Shown: positions 1 to 13,528 of the stretch, one piece after another
Layout: every line of letters begins with the position of its first letter
How positions within the stretch are numbered: the first letter of the stretch is position 1
NCBI GenBank assembly: GCA_004154925.1
Contig: QJNS01000175.1
Location: 1 to 64,000 of the forward strand
Length of the DNA: 64,000 bases
DNA from: Monosporascus cannonballus
Lineage: Eukaryota; Ascomycota; Sordariomycetes; Xylariales
Reading direction: 5' to 3'
Notes under the pieces: generated by a model
What the model saw: the letters and a program-made list of their open reading frames with translations, nothing else
Databases searched by the model: none
What the model was told of the DNA's origin: nothing
Program-made: the position numbers and the translations under genes

Positions 1-91
<91 letters not shown>

Positions 92-92
92 T
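1..92. repeat. (AAT)n microsatellite
   Basis: A near-perfect run of AAT triplets fills the left edge of the window and probably continues outside it. It lies inside the decayed copia element described next. Confidence 0.95.
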
Positions 93-3000
93 AACTAATA
101 TTTGAAATTATTTATAAAAACTTGAAAAATTAAAATTATTTTAAACGCAAATTTTAATTTAAAATATATACGCTTAATATTTAAAATATTATTAATCTTA
201 AATAATTTTTTCTAAACCTTATTAAATTAATAAAATGTATTATAATTTCGTATCTTAAAAAATAAATATATTATACAATATAATTTAATATTTTATTATC
301 GTCTTTATTATTCGAAAAAAGTATCGAAAAAAATAATTTTACGGAATATTTAATAAATACTATTCAAATAACGATCGAAAATAAATAAGTTTATAATTGG
401 AATTTTGCGGCATAAATTTTCAAAAATTAAAAATATATTTTGTTTTTCGTAAAAACGTTAACGATTTAACGAAATAAATTTTAAAATTAATATTTTTAAT
501 AATTAAGAAAATAGTTTTTTTCCGAGAAGAAATTTATAAAAATAATATGTTAAATTCGCAGATATACGTTAAATATATAACAGCAAAATTTTAATTAATA
601 TTTAATAAAAATAGTACGAAATATTTAAATAGATATCGAAATTTAATAAAATTTTATATTAATAAATCGTAAACTAACGAAAGATTATCAGTTTAAAATA
701 ATAATATAATATTTTAAAAACGAAAACAATAATTATATAAGTTATCGATTTATGCATAATATAACGCTTATAATTAAGATAAAATTATTATCTTTTAAAT
801 AATATAAAATATTAAAATCGATAACGATATAATTAATTATTAAAAAGTAATAATTCATTTTCTAGATTATTAAATTATAACTTATTTTATAATTATATTA
901 CAAAATATTAAGGTAACGTTTTTAACGTTTGTAAGAGCCTTTATAGATATTTTTAATCAGAATAATTTTAATTAGAAAAACGCCAAATCTTTTAATTTTT
1001 AACTGTTAAAAAATCTCGAGGTATAAAGCGAAATAAAATAATCGTAAAAGTTCTTATATAGACCGAAACGTTAGTAAATAAAAACGGTAAAAATCGGATA
1101 TATAAGATATTTATTATAAAGTTTACTTAAATGTTTATTATATATTATCCTATTATTATTATATATTTTTAATAAAGCTCTAACCGGTTTTCGTTTTAAT
1201 GGCAAAATAAAGATATATGTTAAAAGTCGAATTACTGCTCATTAAATTCTTTTTAAAAAAGTTAACCATATATCGAAAATATTAAAGAAAATATATATAT
1301 AAATAATTTTTTAAAACCTAAAAAGGATTTTAGCGTATTTTTTATTTATTAATTAATGTAACGCTATAAATATTTCGTTTTATTTTATTAAGAATTTATT
1401 TATTTTAGATTTAGGGTTGATAATATATAATTTTAACCTTATTAATAAGTTTTTAAATTCTATATTAACCGTAAAAAATAACAGAATATGAGTAAATAAT
1501 AATTTGATTTAATTAAAAAATACAAAAGAATAGATATAATATTTCGAAACCTTAACGATATAAAACCGTTATATTTATACGACGTAACATATTATGAAAA
1601 CTTTACATATAATGTGGTATTTTTTGAATAATTTTAAAAAAAGATTATTAATAAAATAATCAAAAAATTAATATTGTTATTCGAAATAAATATAATCAAA
1701 TAATTAGTACGTTAATAAATAAATTCAATTAATGTAATATCGACAATATTAATATAATAATTATTTATATAATTTTGGTAATTTATTAACGAAATATTAA
1801 TTCGTAAATAGTAAAATTATTACAAATCGATAACGACATTAAATGGTACCTAAAATTAAGATATTTAAAACTCGAAGTAATCGCATAGTTATAGTTCTAT
1901 ATAAAAAAAATCCGCTTAAAGAGCCTTATAATAATCAAATACTAAACATATAGCTAGGCGATAACCAAAAGGCAAATACGCCGTACGTCTAAGGAAAACA
2001 TTTCTTAATTAAGATAAAAAATCGTCATCGATTTTAAAGATTTCGAAAAGTTTTTAAGAAATATAAATCCATTATATTTATAACCCAGTAATGTTAAATA
2101 TAATATTTTAATATTTGCTAAAGATTTTTAAAAATTAGAATAAAATATTTTTATAAGTATGCGAATACGATAAAGAAATTTTGAAAATTTATTAACTTAA
2201 ATATATATTTTAGTCGTTTTTATAATACAAGATTTAAAGCTTTAATATCATATACCTAGATTTAGAAAAGGGATAGAAATTATTTAAAAGATATAATTCA
2301 AAGAAAATAATTACGATATAAAATAACGTTAAATGATTTTCGTTCTTAATTATATATATTTTTAAAATAATACTATACCTATATTATCGTATCTTGAAAT
2401 ACGCATTTGTTGACAAAAATCTTTACGAGAATTATTATATTTATTTAACGTATAATAACGGTATAATAATATTTAATCGAAAGCTTTAATAAGTCTATTT
2501 ATAAATATATGGCTATATAGTTTACGTTCTAATAATTACCGTAATAAAAAATTAAACTTTTAAAATTTAAATATGAAAATATAAATAAATTGTTTAATTA
2601 ATTATTAATTTATAAACATTCACGAAATTTAAAACTCGTTAATTAATAAAGTTATTATTATTGGAAATATATAATTTAACGAAACGGCTTTTTTTAAATA
2701 ATATAAAAGATTTAAAGCATAATTTTTTACTGTTAATAAAAAATAAATTATAAATGTTATTTCGATAAAAAAATATCTAATTAAGATAATAATTACTTTT
2801 TGTGTATATAAAAAAACGAAAACTTAAGTAAAATAATTTAATTACCGGCTAAATAAAATAAATTAACTTTAAAAAAATATTAACGTAAAAAACGTACAGA
2901 ATCGAGAAAAATAAGCCTATTTGCAAAAGATTAATTATTCTTGTATAACCGTTATATTCGAATTACATCCATCTTTTAAACTATTACCGCCGTTAATATT

Positions 3001-3769
3001 TACCTTGATAATTATTATAATTATTATGCCGACGGAAAAACTAAAAATAAGATTAAGTTTTTATTATACTTTTTAATTTAAAATAGCAGTAAAAAACAAA
3101 ATAGCTTACGGGTTGTAAATATAAGCCTTTCGTATATTCGGTATCAAACTAGTATTATCCCAAATAAATACAAGATATAAGAAATTATATTTAATACAAA
3201 ATGTGTAACCCTTTTTATAAGTACAAACGATAACTGAGTAGTAAATTATAGAAATTTAAAAAAGAATTACTCGAAATACGCGTTATTTTGATCGAAAAAA
3301 CTTTAATATTAAAATATATAAAAATTCTTTAAATTATAAAATCGATTATATAAATATAACTTATTACTATCGCTGCGAAATTATAAAAAGCTAAATATAT
3401 ATCAGTTAAAAAATCTTTTATAAAACTTAAAGAATTTATATATAAAGTTACAAGAAAACATAATTTTAAAAAAAGTATTAAGTAGTTTTTTATTAATAAA
3501 AAACAAGTTTTAAAGTACATATAGATACATATTTATAAATTTAATAAATATAACTAATTGTAAAAATATAAGACCCGTTTTATTGTACGACATAATTAGT
3601 AACTAAGGGATATTTATGGCGATATATACGTATTTATACTTATTAAAAGGTTATTTCGAACTCTAATCGTTACTGCAGTTAAGTTTAACTTCAAGCTTAA
3701 ATAATATGACGTTATAAACGTTTTCATTAATACAATATTATCTTATAAAATATATATATAAATACTTTG

Positions 3770-4102
3770 TGTTATAATCTAACGGTTTTAGTTTCTTAAC
3801 AGAGGGTCGAGTTTACGAAAAAGACAAAACCCGATCTCTGCCAAGATGTTACATAACTAGCTCAAAGGTCTTAAGGCGCTAAATACTTTAAGCACCTTAA
3901 GCTAGAACAAATATATATATATATTTATTATTTTTATAATTTAAATAATTTTAATTTATAATACTAATTAATTATCTAAAATACTTTTGGTATTACGAAA
4001 CGTAATACGTTATCTTATTATTATAAAGTCTTAAGATATTTCTGCTAATATAAATCTGTATAATTAAGATTTAATAATTAGTTAAACCCTTTAGTCGTTA
4101 TA
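3770..4102 (+). repeat. 5' LTR of gypsy family C, copy 1
   Basis: Begins TGTTATAATCTAACGG and ends TCGTTATA, a RIP form of CCGTCACA. At 333 bp it is about 61 bp shorter than its partner LTR. The missing part is the block of repeated AAGCC/GGCTT motifs. Confidence 0.9.
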
Positions 4103-7100
4103 CGTTACAAACTCTTATTCAGTAATCCCGTCAAACTTTGAACAATATCGCCGACATTATATTTACCAACAAGCAGTTCGAATAACTTACTTATTAGGTC
4201 CCTGATAATCCGAATATTGAAATGGAATCCGAAGAGGAAAAAGAAAAACTTCGTCTTTTACGCGAAAAAGTTTTTCGACGTCTGAATGCTATAAAAAAAA
4301 GCATTTTTTAGCTCGAAAAAGACAATAATGATCTTATAACGTCCCTTTAAGCCGCCTATGAAAAACTTAAGGAAAAAGAAAAAACTTCCGAAACTGAAAA
4401 ACTTTTTCGAACGAGCCAAGTTATTTAATTAAATTTTATTAAAAACCTCAAGTTTTTTTTTGAACTTTTTAAGCCAGAGCTTTTCGACGAAACCTTAATT
4501 AAGTTATAATTATTTTTAATTTAATGCCGAATGTATATCGGATATTTTTCTATTTAACTTATGATATTTATTATATAAATCGAATTTAAAATCGGGCGAT
4601 TTACTGGAAATAGAATTATTTAATTCGAACTCGTTATAAGAAAGTACGTTATTTTATTAATTGAAAAACGAAATACAAACGTAATACGAATTTATAACAA
4701 TTACGAATAATTTAAGCAAATATTAACGAAAAATTTCAAAAAAATAAACGAAAAAATAAAAGTCTAAATACAAATTAAATAATTACGATAAAGAAAATTA
4801 ATATTTAATTATGATAATACGTTAATTTAATTAATATTTAAACTAAATTAAAAGTAAAAAATATTAAAAATTAAATTTTTTAAAAACTTAAAAAATATAA
4901 AATATTATTTTAAATTTAATTACCTTAATTATTTATTAAATTATATCGTTATAATAATTAAGATAAACGATCGACAATACGTATAGCGTACTAAAAGTAC
5001 CAAAGGAAAAAATAATAATAAGCCTTAATATATAGCTAATATTAACGTTTTTCGATACAGTAATATTTTTTATAGCATGGAATTAGATTTTATAGAATTA
5101 GGAGCCATTTATAAAAAAAACTAAAGCTAGACCAAATGTATTAATTATAACAAAATAGGATATAAGGTAACATAGTACAAAGTATCTAGAAAACTCTGTC
5201 AAAATAACTGGAAACTTATACCCGAAAGATAATTGAAAAAAAAACAGAAAAACAGAAGTAAATCTATTAACATAATTCGACCTAAGTACATACCGGGTCA
5301 CCTATAGCGAAAAATCTAACAAAAAATACGAAAAACCAGGAAACTAGTTTAACAGATATTACAAGTATAATAAAAAGTATTATAAAGATAATTACGCAAA
5401 TACCAGGATTGGACAAAGAAAGTTTGTCTCAGAATCTTTCATTAATACGACAAAATACATGCCATATATTGTCGACAACGAGAATATTCCGATTACGAAA
5501 AATAAAAATAATATATTACGGACGAATTATCCGTATATATTATAAAAAAATATAATTTTCCAAACCGTACCAGAAATAACAAAAACGATAAAAAATAATA
5601 TCGATATTTTCGATTTATAGCTCCAGAAGATATATAGCAATTAGCCGAAACAAAAAGCTGGCCCAAAGAAAAATAATGCTCGCAAAATTTGATTTAGTTA
5701 TTATTAATAATATAATTATTAAACGAAAAAGATTAAGCCAGTATATAATAAAAAAATACTGCTAAAAAGTCATTATATATTTTTACGCAAAAAAGCTTTT
5801 AAACGTATGGTAATTTGCAGAAACGTTTTGAGACGATAATTAATATAACGCATAATATCATATAATCGTAAATATAAGAAAACAATATATTCGATAAAGA
5901 AAAAAATATAACAAAATTAAAAAATAATTAATATATTTCGAAACGAAATATACTAGTAACGATAACAAATATAATAACTTAACGCGCTAAACGAAAAAAT
6001 ATAAATAAAAGACGATAAATCCGAAAAGAAATTAAAAAAGAGTTACTTATAAAAAAGCTGCAAGATAACGAAATCTAGAGAAATTAAAGAAAATTTCCAA
6101 AAAAAGGCTTTAAACGCGACGATAAAAACCGTTAATAATCTTAGTATTTTAGATATACAAATTAAAAGATATTAGTATATCGTAATAGTAAATTACGGAG
6201 CTTTAGATAAAAATTGTATTGTACTAAATATAATTAATAAATTTAAATTATTATGGAGATATAAATTAAAACCTTATATAAGAACGAATACCGAAAATCA
6301 GAAATTCGCTTGCGATAACGGGAAAATTATACGCAAAATTAATCATTCGAGCTTTTTGTTTAAAGACGATACCAGATAATTAATTTCGATATCGTTCTAT
6401 TTAAAAGTTACGATATAATCTTAGAATTACTATAAATACGCTAGTACGAAATCTTAATTAATGAAAAAATTGGCCGGATAAATTTATCTTATATTCTATT
6501 AGTAGACCAAAAAAATTAAGATCTTAATATTCGATCGAAAATAACAACAAATATAGGCATAAAGATACGATAAAAACTTTTTTACCTAAAGGGACAAAAT
6601 ACAAGAAAAAAAATAATTATTAAAGAAAAATACGATATATCGTTGCTATTATTAGAATAAAACTAAAGCAATTAAATAACGATCTCAAATAATAATAGCA
6701 TCAAATATTAGCAGATTTAATCGATATGCTACTATAATAATATAAATATAAATAGCTGTTCAAAAAAGAACTTAATACGAAGTTACTAGAATATAACGAA
6801 TAAAATTATGAAATAATTCTTAAAGAAAAATCTTTAACGAAATTTTACCCTATTTATAATCTTAACGGATATAAGTTACGTATTTTTAAAGAATACTTAG
6901 AAAATCGGTTATAGAAAAAATAGATTCGATTTTCGAAATCACTAGCAGGTTACCTAATATTTTTCGTACTAGAAAAAAACGAAAAATTACGATTTATAAT
7001 TAATTATCTATAATTGAATGATATTATTATTAAAAATCGAGTATTATTATTTTTAATCATAAAAATAAAAAATTGATTTTATAAAGCTAAATAGTTTATA

Positions 7101-8400
7101 AAATTCGACCCTAAAAATAAATTTAATATTATCAGAATTAAAAAAGAATACGAATAAAAAACAGCTTTTGGGACGAAATATAGACTATTTAAATATTTGG
7201 TTATATTAATAGAATTTACGAACGTGCTAGTAACCTTCCAACGGATAATCAATTATATATTATAGAAATACCTCGATATTTTCGTTTTGTATTATTTTAA
7301 CGACAATTTTATTTTTTTCGAAACGGAAAAAACATATACAAGATACGTTTATAAAACTTTTCAAATTCTGTAAAACGCAAGGTTATTTATTAATACAAAA
7401 AAATCAGTTTTACGTATAAAAATAGAATATCTGGAATATATTATTACCCTAGGACATATTAGGATAAACTCTAAGAAAATCATTACAGTTACGGAATAGT
7501 AAACGCTAATTATCGTTAAGGAGATACAGGTATTTTTTAGATTCGCCAATTATTATAAAAAATTCATTCGAAACTTTAGCAAAATAATTATACCCTTAAT
7601 AAACCTTATAAAAAAGTTCAAATGGACGCCAAATACGAAAAAAATATTTTAAGATATTAAGGATGCGATTACCAGCGAGCCAATATTAATTATATACGAG
7701 CTAAACCGCTCCGTTAAGGTAAAAGCCGATATTTAGGATTACGCATTAAACGCAATAATCGAATAACCAAATAATTAAAATATATTGCATCTTATTACAT
7801 TCTTTTTATATAAATTAAAAGGAGCCGAATTTAATTATAGTATTCTAGATAAAAAAGTTTATAGCTATTATTATAGCATTTTGAAAATTTAGGTATTTTC
7901 TAAAGAAAAGTTTATATTAGATTAAGGTTTATACGGATTATCAAAATCTTATCCGAATTATTACGACTAGAAAGTTTATAAAATAATAACTTTATTACGC
8001 GAAAAAATTGGCGAATTTCGACTTCGTTATTATCTATAAAAAAGGCTTAAAAATAACAGAATAAATACTTTAAGTAAGTAACTAAACCTTAAAAAGAAAT
8101 TGGTTAAAATTAACTATACAATTTTCTATATTATTATAAAAGGATATTTACGCTTACAATAGATTACGATAATTCGAGTAGTACCTTTTGATATATATTA
8201 GAAAATCTAGTAGTATAACGATAATCTCCTAAAAAATCAAAAAACAAATAAGATATAAATTCCAAAAAAAATACCGAAAAGATCTAGTACGAAATATATA
8301 CGAATATTAGTTATACGGACATTCAAAGATTTACAAAACTCTAAAACGGTTTTAACGAATATGTTTTTTCTTTAAAATAAAATTAATAATACCAAAAATT

Positions 8401-8608
8401 TGTCATGTTTTGTTGAAAATCAGAGCGAGAGAAACAATACGAGTATGTTAAGGACCAGTCTAAAGCTTGCTCTTCTTCTTTAAAAGAGGAGTGAGCAACT
8501 ACCTATAAAGCAACTACCTCGTACCTGCCTCGTAGCGATTACGTAGAGATGACGTATAGAATGCTTAGCGTCTCCTTTATAATGCGCATATTTCTTTAGC
8601 TCTTGACA
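8401..8608. repeat. Solo LTR (family D) inside gypsy copy 1
   Basis: A 208-bp insertion of clearly higher GC than its surroundings, absent from the sister gypsy copy at the matching place (about 41.0 kb). It starts TGTCATG and ends CTTGACA, giving TGTCA/TGACA inverted ends, and is flanked by perfect 5-bp duplications AAATT at 8396-8400 and 8609-8613. No internal region or second LTR accompanies it, so it is read as a solo LTR left by LTR-LTR recombination. Its low AT content suggests that it arrived after most of the RIP or escaped it. Confidence 0.88.
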
Positions 8609-10284
8609 AAATTATACAGAAAGTTACAGCTATTATTAGTTATAAAGTAATCATAATATTTAGTTATATTCGACTTTATTACCAAATTTTCTATGTCAGA
8701 AAATATAGCTACAGAAATATATTACGATAACATTTTTCTAATAGTGAATCGATTTACAAATTTTCTTATTTTCTACTATATTATAAGGACATAAACGCCA
8801 AATAAATAATATATTTATTTTAAAATACATTTTTAATATATACGAGTTATTAATAAAAGTTATTTCAGATAAAGCATCGACATTTGTATTTAAGTTTTAG
8901 CAAGACCTAATGATCCAAATCGATCTAAATTACGAATTATTTAACCCTTTTAAATTTTAAACAAATAAATAAATAAAACCAATAAACCAAACCTTAGAAA
9001 TTTACTTACGATATTATATTAATTACGAATAGAATAATCAAGTTGAAAAATTGCCAATCGTATAATTAACTTATAATATTAATTATTACGAAAATATTAA
9101 AACAATACTTACGAACGTAAACTTTGCTTCTATTCTAGAAATTTACAAAAAAATACGCGACGATAATCCAATTAATATCAAAGCAATTTTTACGTTACAA
9201 TAATTACGACAATTATATTAAAAGATAAAAATAAAATTAAAATTTGTACGGAATTAAATAAGCAAATATTATAACTAGAAAAGGTTAAAAAAATTAATTT
9301 TCGAAAAAAGAAAAATATTTAAATAAAACGACATAACAAAAAACTCGATTTTAAATATATCGGTCTATATAAAATTGCCAAAAAAATCTCAGAAAACAAT
9401 TACCAATTGGAATTTCTCTCAAAAGTTAAATTTTATTCAATTTTATATATTTTTTTATTCGAATTAACAACGGATATAATTAAAGTATATACGGCACAAA
9501 ACGATATAAAAATAAAAGATAAATAGGTATATAAAATAAAGAAAATTCTAGATATACGAAAATAAAACGGACTTATTCAAAATCTAATCAAGTAAAAAAA
9601 GTATCCGAATTCCGAAAATATCTAGGAACTCGCTAAAAATCTTATTAACGCCTAACGCCTTCTAAAGAACTTTTACTAACAACAACGAGCGCGTCCTAGT
9701 TAACAACCAATTAATTAATAACCGGGATATCGGGCCAATTAGTCGCGGTCTGCGCTAACGTAATAGCTATAATTGTAGCCTCTAATTATTATTATTCTTT
9801 TTCTAAATACTCAAATCTTTTTATAGCTTCCGCATCTTTAATATATCGATAAAATATTTTAATACTATAATAATAAAATAGTCGCCTTTATTTTTGTAAA
9901 CAGTCCAGCTTATTAACAGCCGTTTATAATATTTTACGAATCTACTTTTTTTATTTTAAATAATCTTTTTTATTCAAAACCTTTTAATACTTAATTTTTG
10001 AAAAGCCGAAAACATTACAGAAATTATTATAATAAATATAACGCGCATATTTTAAGGAACCCCAAATACCTTTACAGTCTTTATCTTTTTCTTTCGAAAA
10101 TAAAAAAATATTTTAAAATCAAAACGTTAAATACGTTTTGAAAAATAAAAACATTAATACGTCTACGAAAACGAGATTTTTTTAATACGATTCAATATAA
10201 CAAATATAAAAAAAGAAAAATTATATACCGGAACTAATAAACAAATAATTTAATCTTTAAAGACAAAAATTCTAAAAAAAATCG

Positions 10285-10678
10285 CATTATAACTTAACGG
10301 TTTTAGCTTTTTGACGAACGGTCGAGCTTACGAAAAAAAACAAAACCCGATCTTTATTAAAATATTACGTAATTAACTCAAAGGTCTTAAGGCGCTAAAT
10401 ATCTTAAGCCCTTTAAGCTGATAAAAAAGCTCAAAACGCTTAACAAGCTTAAGGAATTAAGCCGCTTAAGCACCTTAAGCCAAAACAAGTATATATACGC
10501 TTATTATTTCCATAATTTAAATAATTTCAGCTTACAATAACAATTAGTTACCCAAAGCACCCTTGATATTATAAAACGTAATACGTTACCTTATTACTAC
10601 AGAGTCCTACGATATTTCTACCAACATAACCTCGTACAACTAAGGTTTAATAGTTGGTTAAACCTCTTAGCCGTCACA
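10285..10678 (+). repeat. 3' LTR of gypsy family C, copy 1
   Basis: 394 bp, ending CCGTCACA. It contains interleaved CTTAAGCC/GGCTTAAG-like motifs that can pair with one another. It matches the LTRs of copy 2 (36432-36823 and 42716-43107). Confidence 0.92.
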
Positions 10679-11875
10679 TTTTGAAAGACTTCTAATATAA
10701 AAACGTATTTTTATTTAGAAAAATGTTATATAAATTAAAAGAATAACTTTTATTTTTGTTAAAGGAATTTATTAATATCTTGAACGATTTGAAATTAAAC
10801 CTTATTTTTTACGAACCTTATTATTTTATTTGCTAATAAATATTTCTTTTCATAAACGATATTATTACCGCATATAATATAAAAAATTTAGAATTTATAA
10901 TGGCTTTTCGAAATCGAAATAATAAATAACAAATTTAATAAAAAATTCAATTATTGTAGCTTGATTTTATAAATAAATAAATAAATTTAATTCATAAAAA
11001 GGTTTAAATAATTATTTAAAAACATTTATAATAAATATTGAATTATTATCGAATTTTAATTTGATTTATTTAGGTTTAATTAATAAATACTAGAAAAAAT
11101 CTGTTTCTTTATATATTATAATTAAAACGTAATCAAACATATATTTTAGAGTATTTTAATTTACTTAATTTAATTTAAATCTTAATAATATATACTATAA
11201 AGTTATAAATTGAATTATATTATTTTTAGTTAATACAAAAACGTTAGTATTATAATTTACAATAGAAATTCGATAAATATCTAAAATAATATCTTTTTTA
11301 CAAATTATATAATTGATTATAAAAGGCTTTAAATTTATATTATAAAATTATTTAGTAAAATAATAAACAAATAAGAGAATAAATAAAATATAATAATTAT
11401 TTTTATAACTAAAACGAAATTATTATTCTTTATATAAGTTATAAAAACATCTTATTTTATTTTCGATTACTCGAACAACTGGATATCGGTCTAAATATGG
11501 GATCGTTAAATATATAATACGATAATTAATATATTATACGATTAATTAATACCTATATCGTTTTTTTCAATTTAAAGTTATATTATATAAATATATATAA
11601 TTATTAATTAAGAAAAAGAATAAAACAGAACTTAAAATATATTAATTAAAATCTTATTACAAAAACACTTTAAGTATATTAATGACAATTAAACTTAATA
11701 AATATTATAAAAGTTTTAAATTAACGAAAAACGATTTCAAAGTTATTTTAAATAAAAATTTGCTTAATTAACAGGATTTATTAGTTAAGAGAAAAAAATA
11801 TAAATAATTATAATTTTAAATAGTAATAAAATATAACGATTAATGCCGTAAATACTTTAAGGCGTTAAGGAGATA

Positions 11876-12040
11876 TATCAGCTAGCTAGGAAATGCGAAA
11901 CGCTCTCTATATACGGAAAAGTACCATACTGATCGGCTCATATATGTTCTGTAGCTAAGCTACTTAATGTTATACGCGTACGATAACATCTACAACTTAG
12001 CGGAATATAACAACATAACTGATGTCCTCTATATCTAACA
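11876..12040 (+). repeat. 3' LTR of copia family A, copy 1
   Basis: 165 bp, running from TATCAG (from TGTCAG) to CTATATCTAACA (from CTGACA). The same 163-165 bp unit occurs at 29223, 34024, 58102/63191, 58223 and 63021. The purine-rich AAGGAGATA directly before it fits a polypurine tract. Confidence 0.92.
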
Positions 12041-12126
12041 CCATACCTCTATAAAATTTCAATTAAAGGAATAGATAAGTTTATTAACTAAAAACTTTAA
12101 CTTCAAAAACAAAAAGCTGATATTTA

Positions 12127-13528
12127 TAGTAAGGGGCCAAAATAATCCGGCCCAAGCTTCTCAGTCACCCGATTTTCAGAACTACTTCTCGATAATACTC
12201 AACTTTCTAAAATTCATACCTTTTTTAAATTATAGCCGATTTCGAAGCTGTTTGCGCCGAAGTAGCTGCCGGTCGTCATAAAGATCAGGAATTTACTCCT
12301 AAGAAAAAGGTTTGCATTATTACTGCAAATAAGCTTGGGATATTATATCGTCGTTTAGCGGATTTATTTGAGATTTTAAAATCCGTTATTACTTTTATCA
12401 TTAACGATTAAAAAAACCGCCGTACTTTCGATCCGAAACAAAAAAAAGTCGTCCGAGTTTTTTAAAACGTTAAAATTTTTTTTTTATTTTACAAAAAAAA
12501 CCGAAAAATTACGTACAAAAATATTCGAAAGATAGTTAGGTTTAAAAATAATATGCGTTTTATTAAACGTATTATAAAAAACAAAATTTTCGCAAATAAA
12601 AGTTTTAAAAAAAGACATTATTTTTTAAAAACCCGGCGAAAATTAAATTATTTTTATATATTATTAATGTAATTGTTTTAAAAATATATTATAAGTACGT
12701 AACGATAAAATCAATATAATTTTTAATTAACGATTCCAGGCTATATTTTCCGACGAACCTTTTTGCTAAAAGTTTTTTTTAGCAGTTTAACAGCTTAAGT
12801 ATTTTATTTCCCGTTTGAAAAATAGAACAAGGAGTTCGTTGACCTTAAGAATTACGTCAAAGCAAATATATTTATTATAATTTGGGGTGGGATATAAATC
12901 CAGACGGATGGGAAGAGATACTGTACGCTTTTTATCGTTATATAACGTAACCTAATCCTAAAACTAAACGATTTTAAACAAAAAATTAATAATTGAAGTT
13001 ATCGGACAGCTTTGGGCGAAGGATTATTACCGATTTATGAGTTGTAACGTTTTTTTAATAGGATAAAATTATTATATATATTTACGAAAAGTCCTTAAAT
13101 TAGTTAATAAATAACGTTATAGAAGTTTTTCTAGACTGGCCACTATATAGTCCTAATTTTAACCTGATTAAACATATATGGGCTGTATTTAAAAAGAACT
13201 TGAAAAAGATATTTCCGGACCTTTAGGAACTTAAAAAAAAAGTTGAATATTATTCATTTTATCGAATGTTTGTATAAAACGTAAAAAGCTATCTCGGACG
13301 CTTTTATAATAAAAGTTATTATATTTATGAGAAAACGGCTGCGAGCTGTTAAAAAGGCTAAAAGTTGGTATATACGGTTTTAAAGTTTAGAAACAGACGA
13401 ATACAGTACTGGAGCCCGTTTATTTTTACGATTTTATTTGATTAAAATATGTATATAAAAAGTAGTTGATGAATATAAGTGTAGTTAAAAGTTGTAATGT
13501 TGGGCCGGATTATTTTGGCCTCTCACTG
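12127..13528 (+). mobile_element. Tc1/mariner DNA transposon with 29-bp TIRs, RIP-degraded
   Basis: The ends are 29-bp inverted repeats (12127-12155 and 13500-13528) that agree at 26 of 29 positions; all three differences are transitions. Each end abuts a TA dinucleotide (12125-12126 and 13529-13530), the target signature of Tc1/mariner. Inside, a helix-turn-helix-like N-terminal stretch of the transposase is still readable around 12280-12460. The C-terminal catalytic segment lies at 13134-13202, beginning DWPLYSPNFNLIKHIW, the DWP-YSPDLNPIEH-W pattern of Tc1-type transposases. The third catalytic acidic position reads AAT (Asn) at 13155-13157, so the enzyme would be inactive even without its many stops. 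The length, 1402 bp, is usual for the group. Confidence 0.93.

Larger units (their letters stand above)
3770..10678 (+). mobile_element. Chromodomain Ty3/gypsy retrotransposon, family C, RIP-degraded (copy 1)
   Basis: A complete but dead LTR retrotransposon nested in the copia relic. In order on the + strand it has a gag region (about 4.2-5.1 kb) with a ruined CCHC zinc knuckle near 5140-5178; reverse transcriptase, where the Y-x-D-D site near 7293 reads YFND (first catalytic Asp changed to Asn, a G-to-A change); RNase H near 7718-7765 (ADI-DYAL pattern); integrase about 8.7-9.2 kb; and a chromodomain-like tail about 9515-9640. The domain order PR-RT-RH-INT is that of Ty3/gypsy. LTRs are 3770-4102 and 10285-10678. 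The 5-bp TSD is CTTTG/TTTTG. The internal region also holds a solo LTR at 8401-8608. Stops occur throughout, mostly TAA/TAG in TpA-rich sequence, as RIP produces. Confidence 0.92.
1..12040 (+). mobile_element. RIP-degraded Ty1/copia retrotransposon (copy 1, 5' end outside window)
   Basis: This is a decayed copia-type element read on the + strand. Around 1396-1440 the translation keeps the shape of the copia protease start (FILD-G). Around 1900-2000 one frame keeps the end of the GAG-pre-integrase domain, with KRQIRR after a cysteine-type pair. The same sequence recurs on the - strand at 29.2-34.2 and 34.0-58.2 kb and on the + strand at 58.2-63.2 kb. It ends in a 165-bp LTR at 11876-12040. It is interrupted by a complete gypsy element at 3770-10678, whose flanks CTTTG (3765-3769) and TTTTG (10679-10683) are the target duplication with one C-to-T change. 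No open frame survives. The 5' LTR lies left of the window. The copia assignment rests on short motifs rather than a full RT match. Confidence 0.8.
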
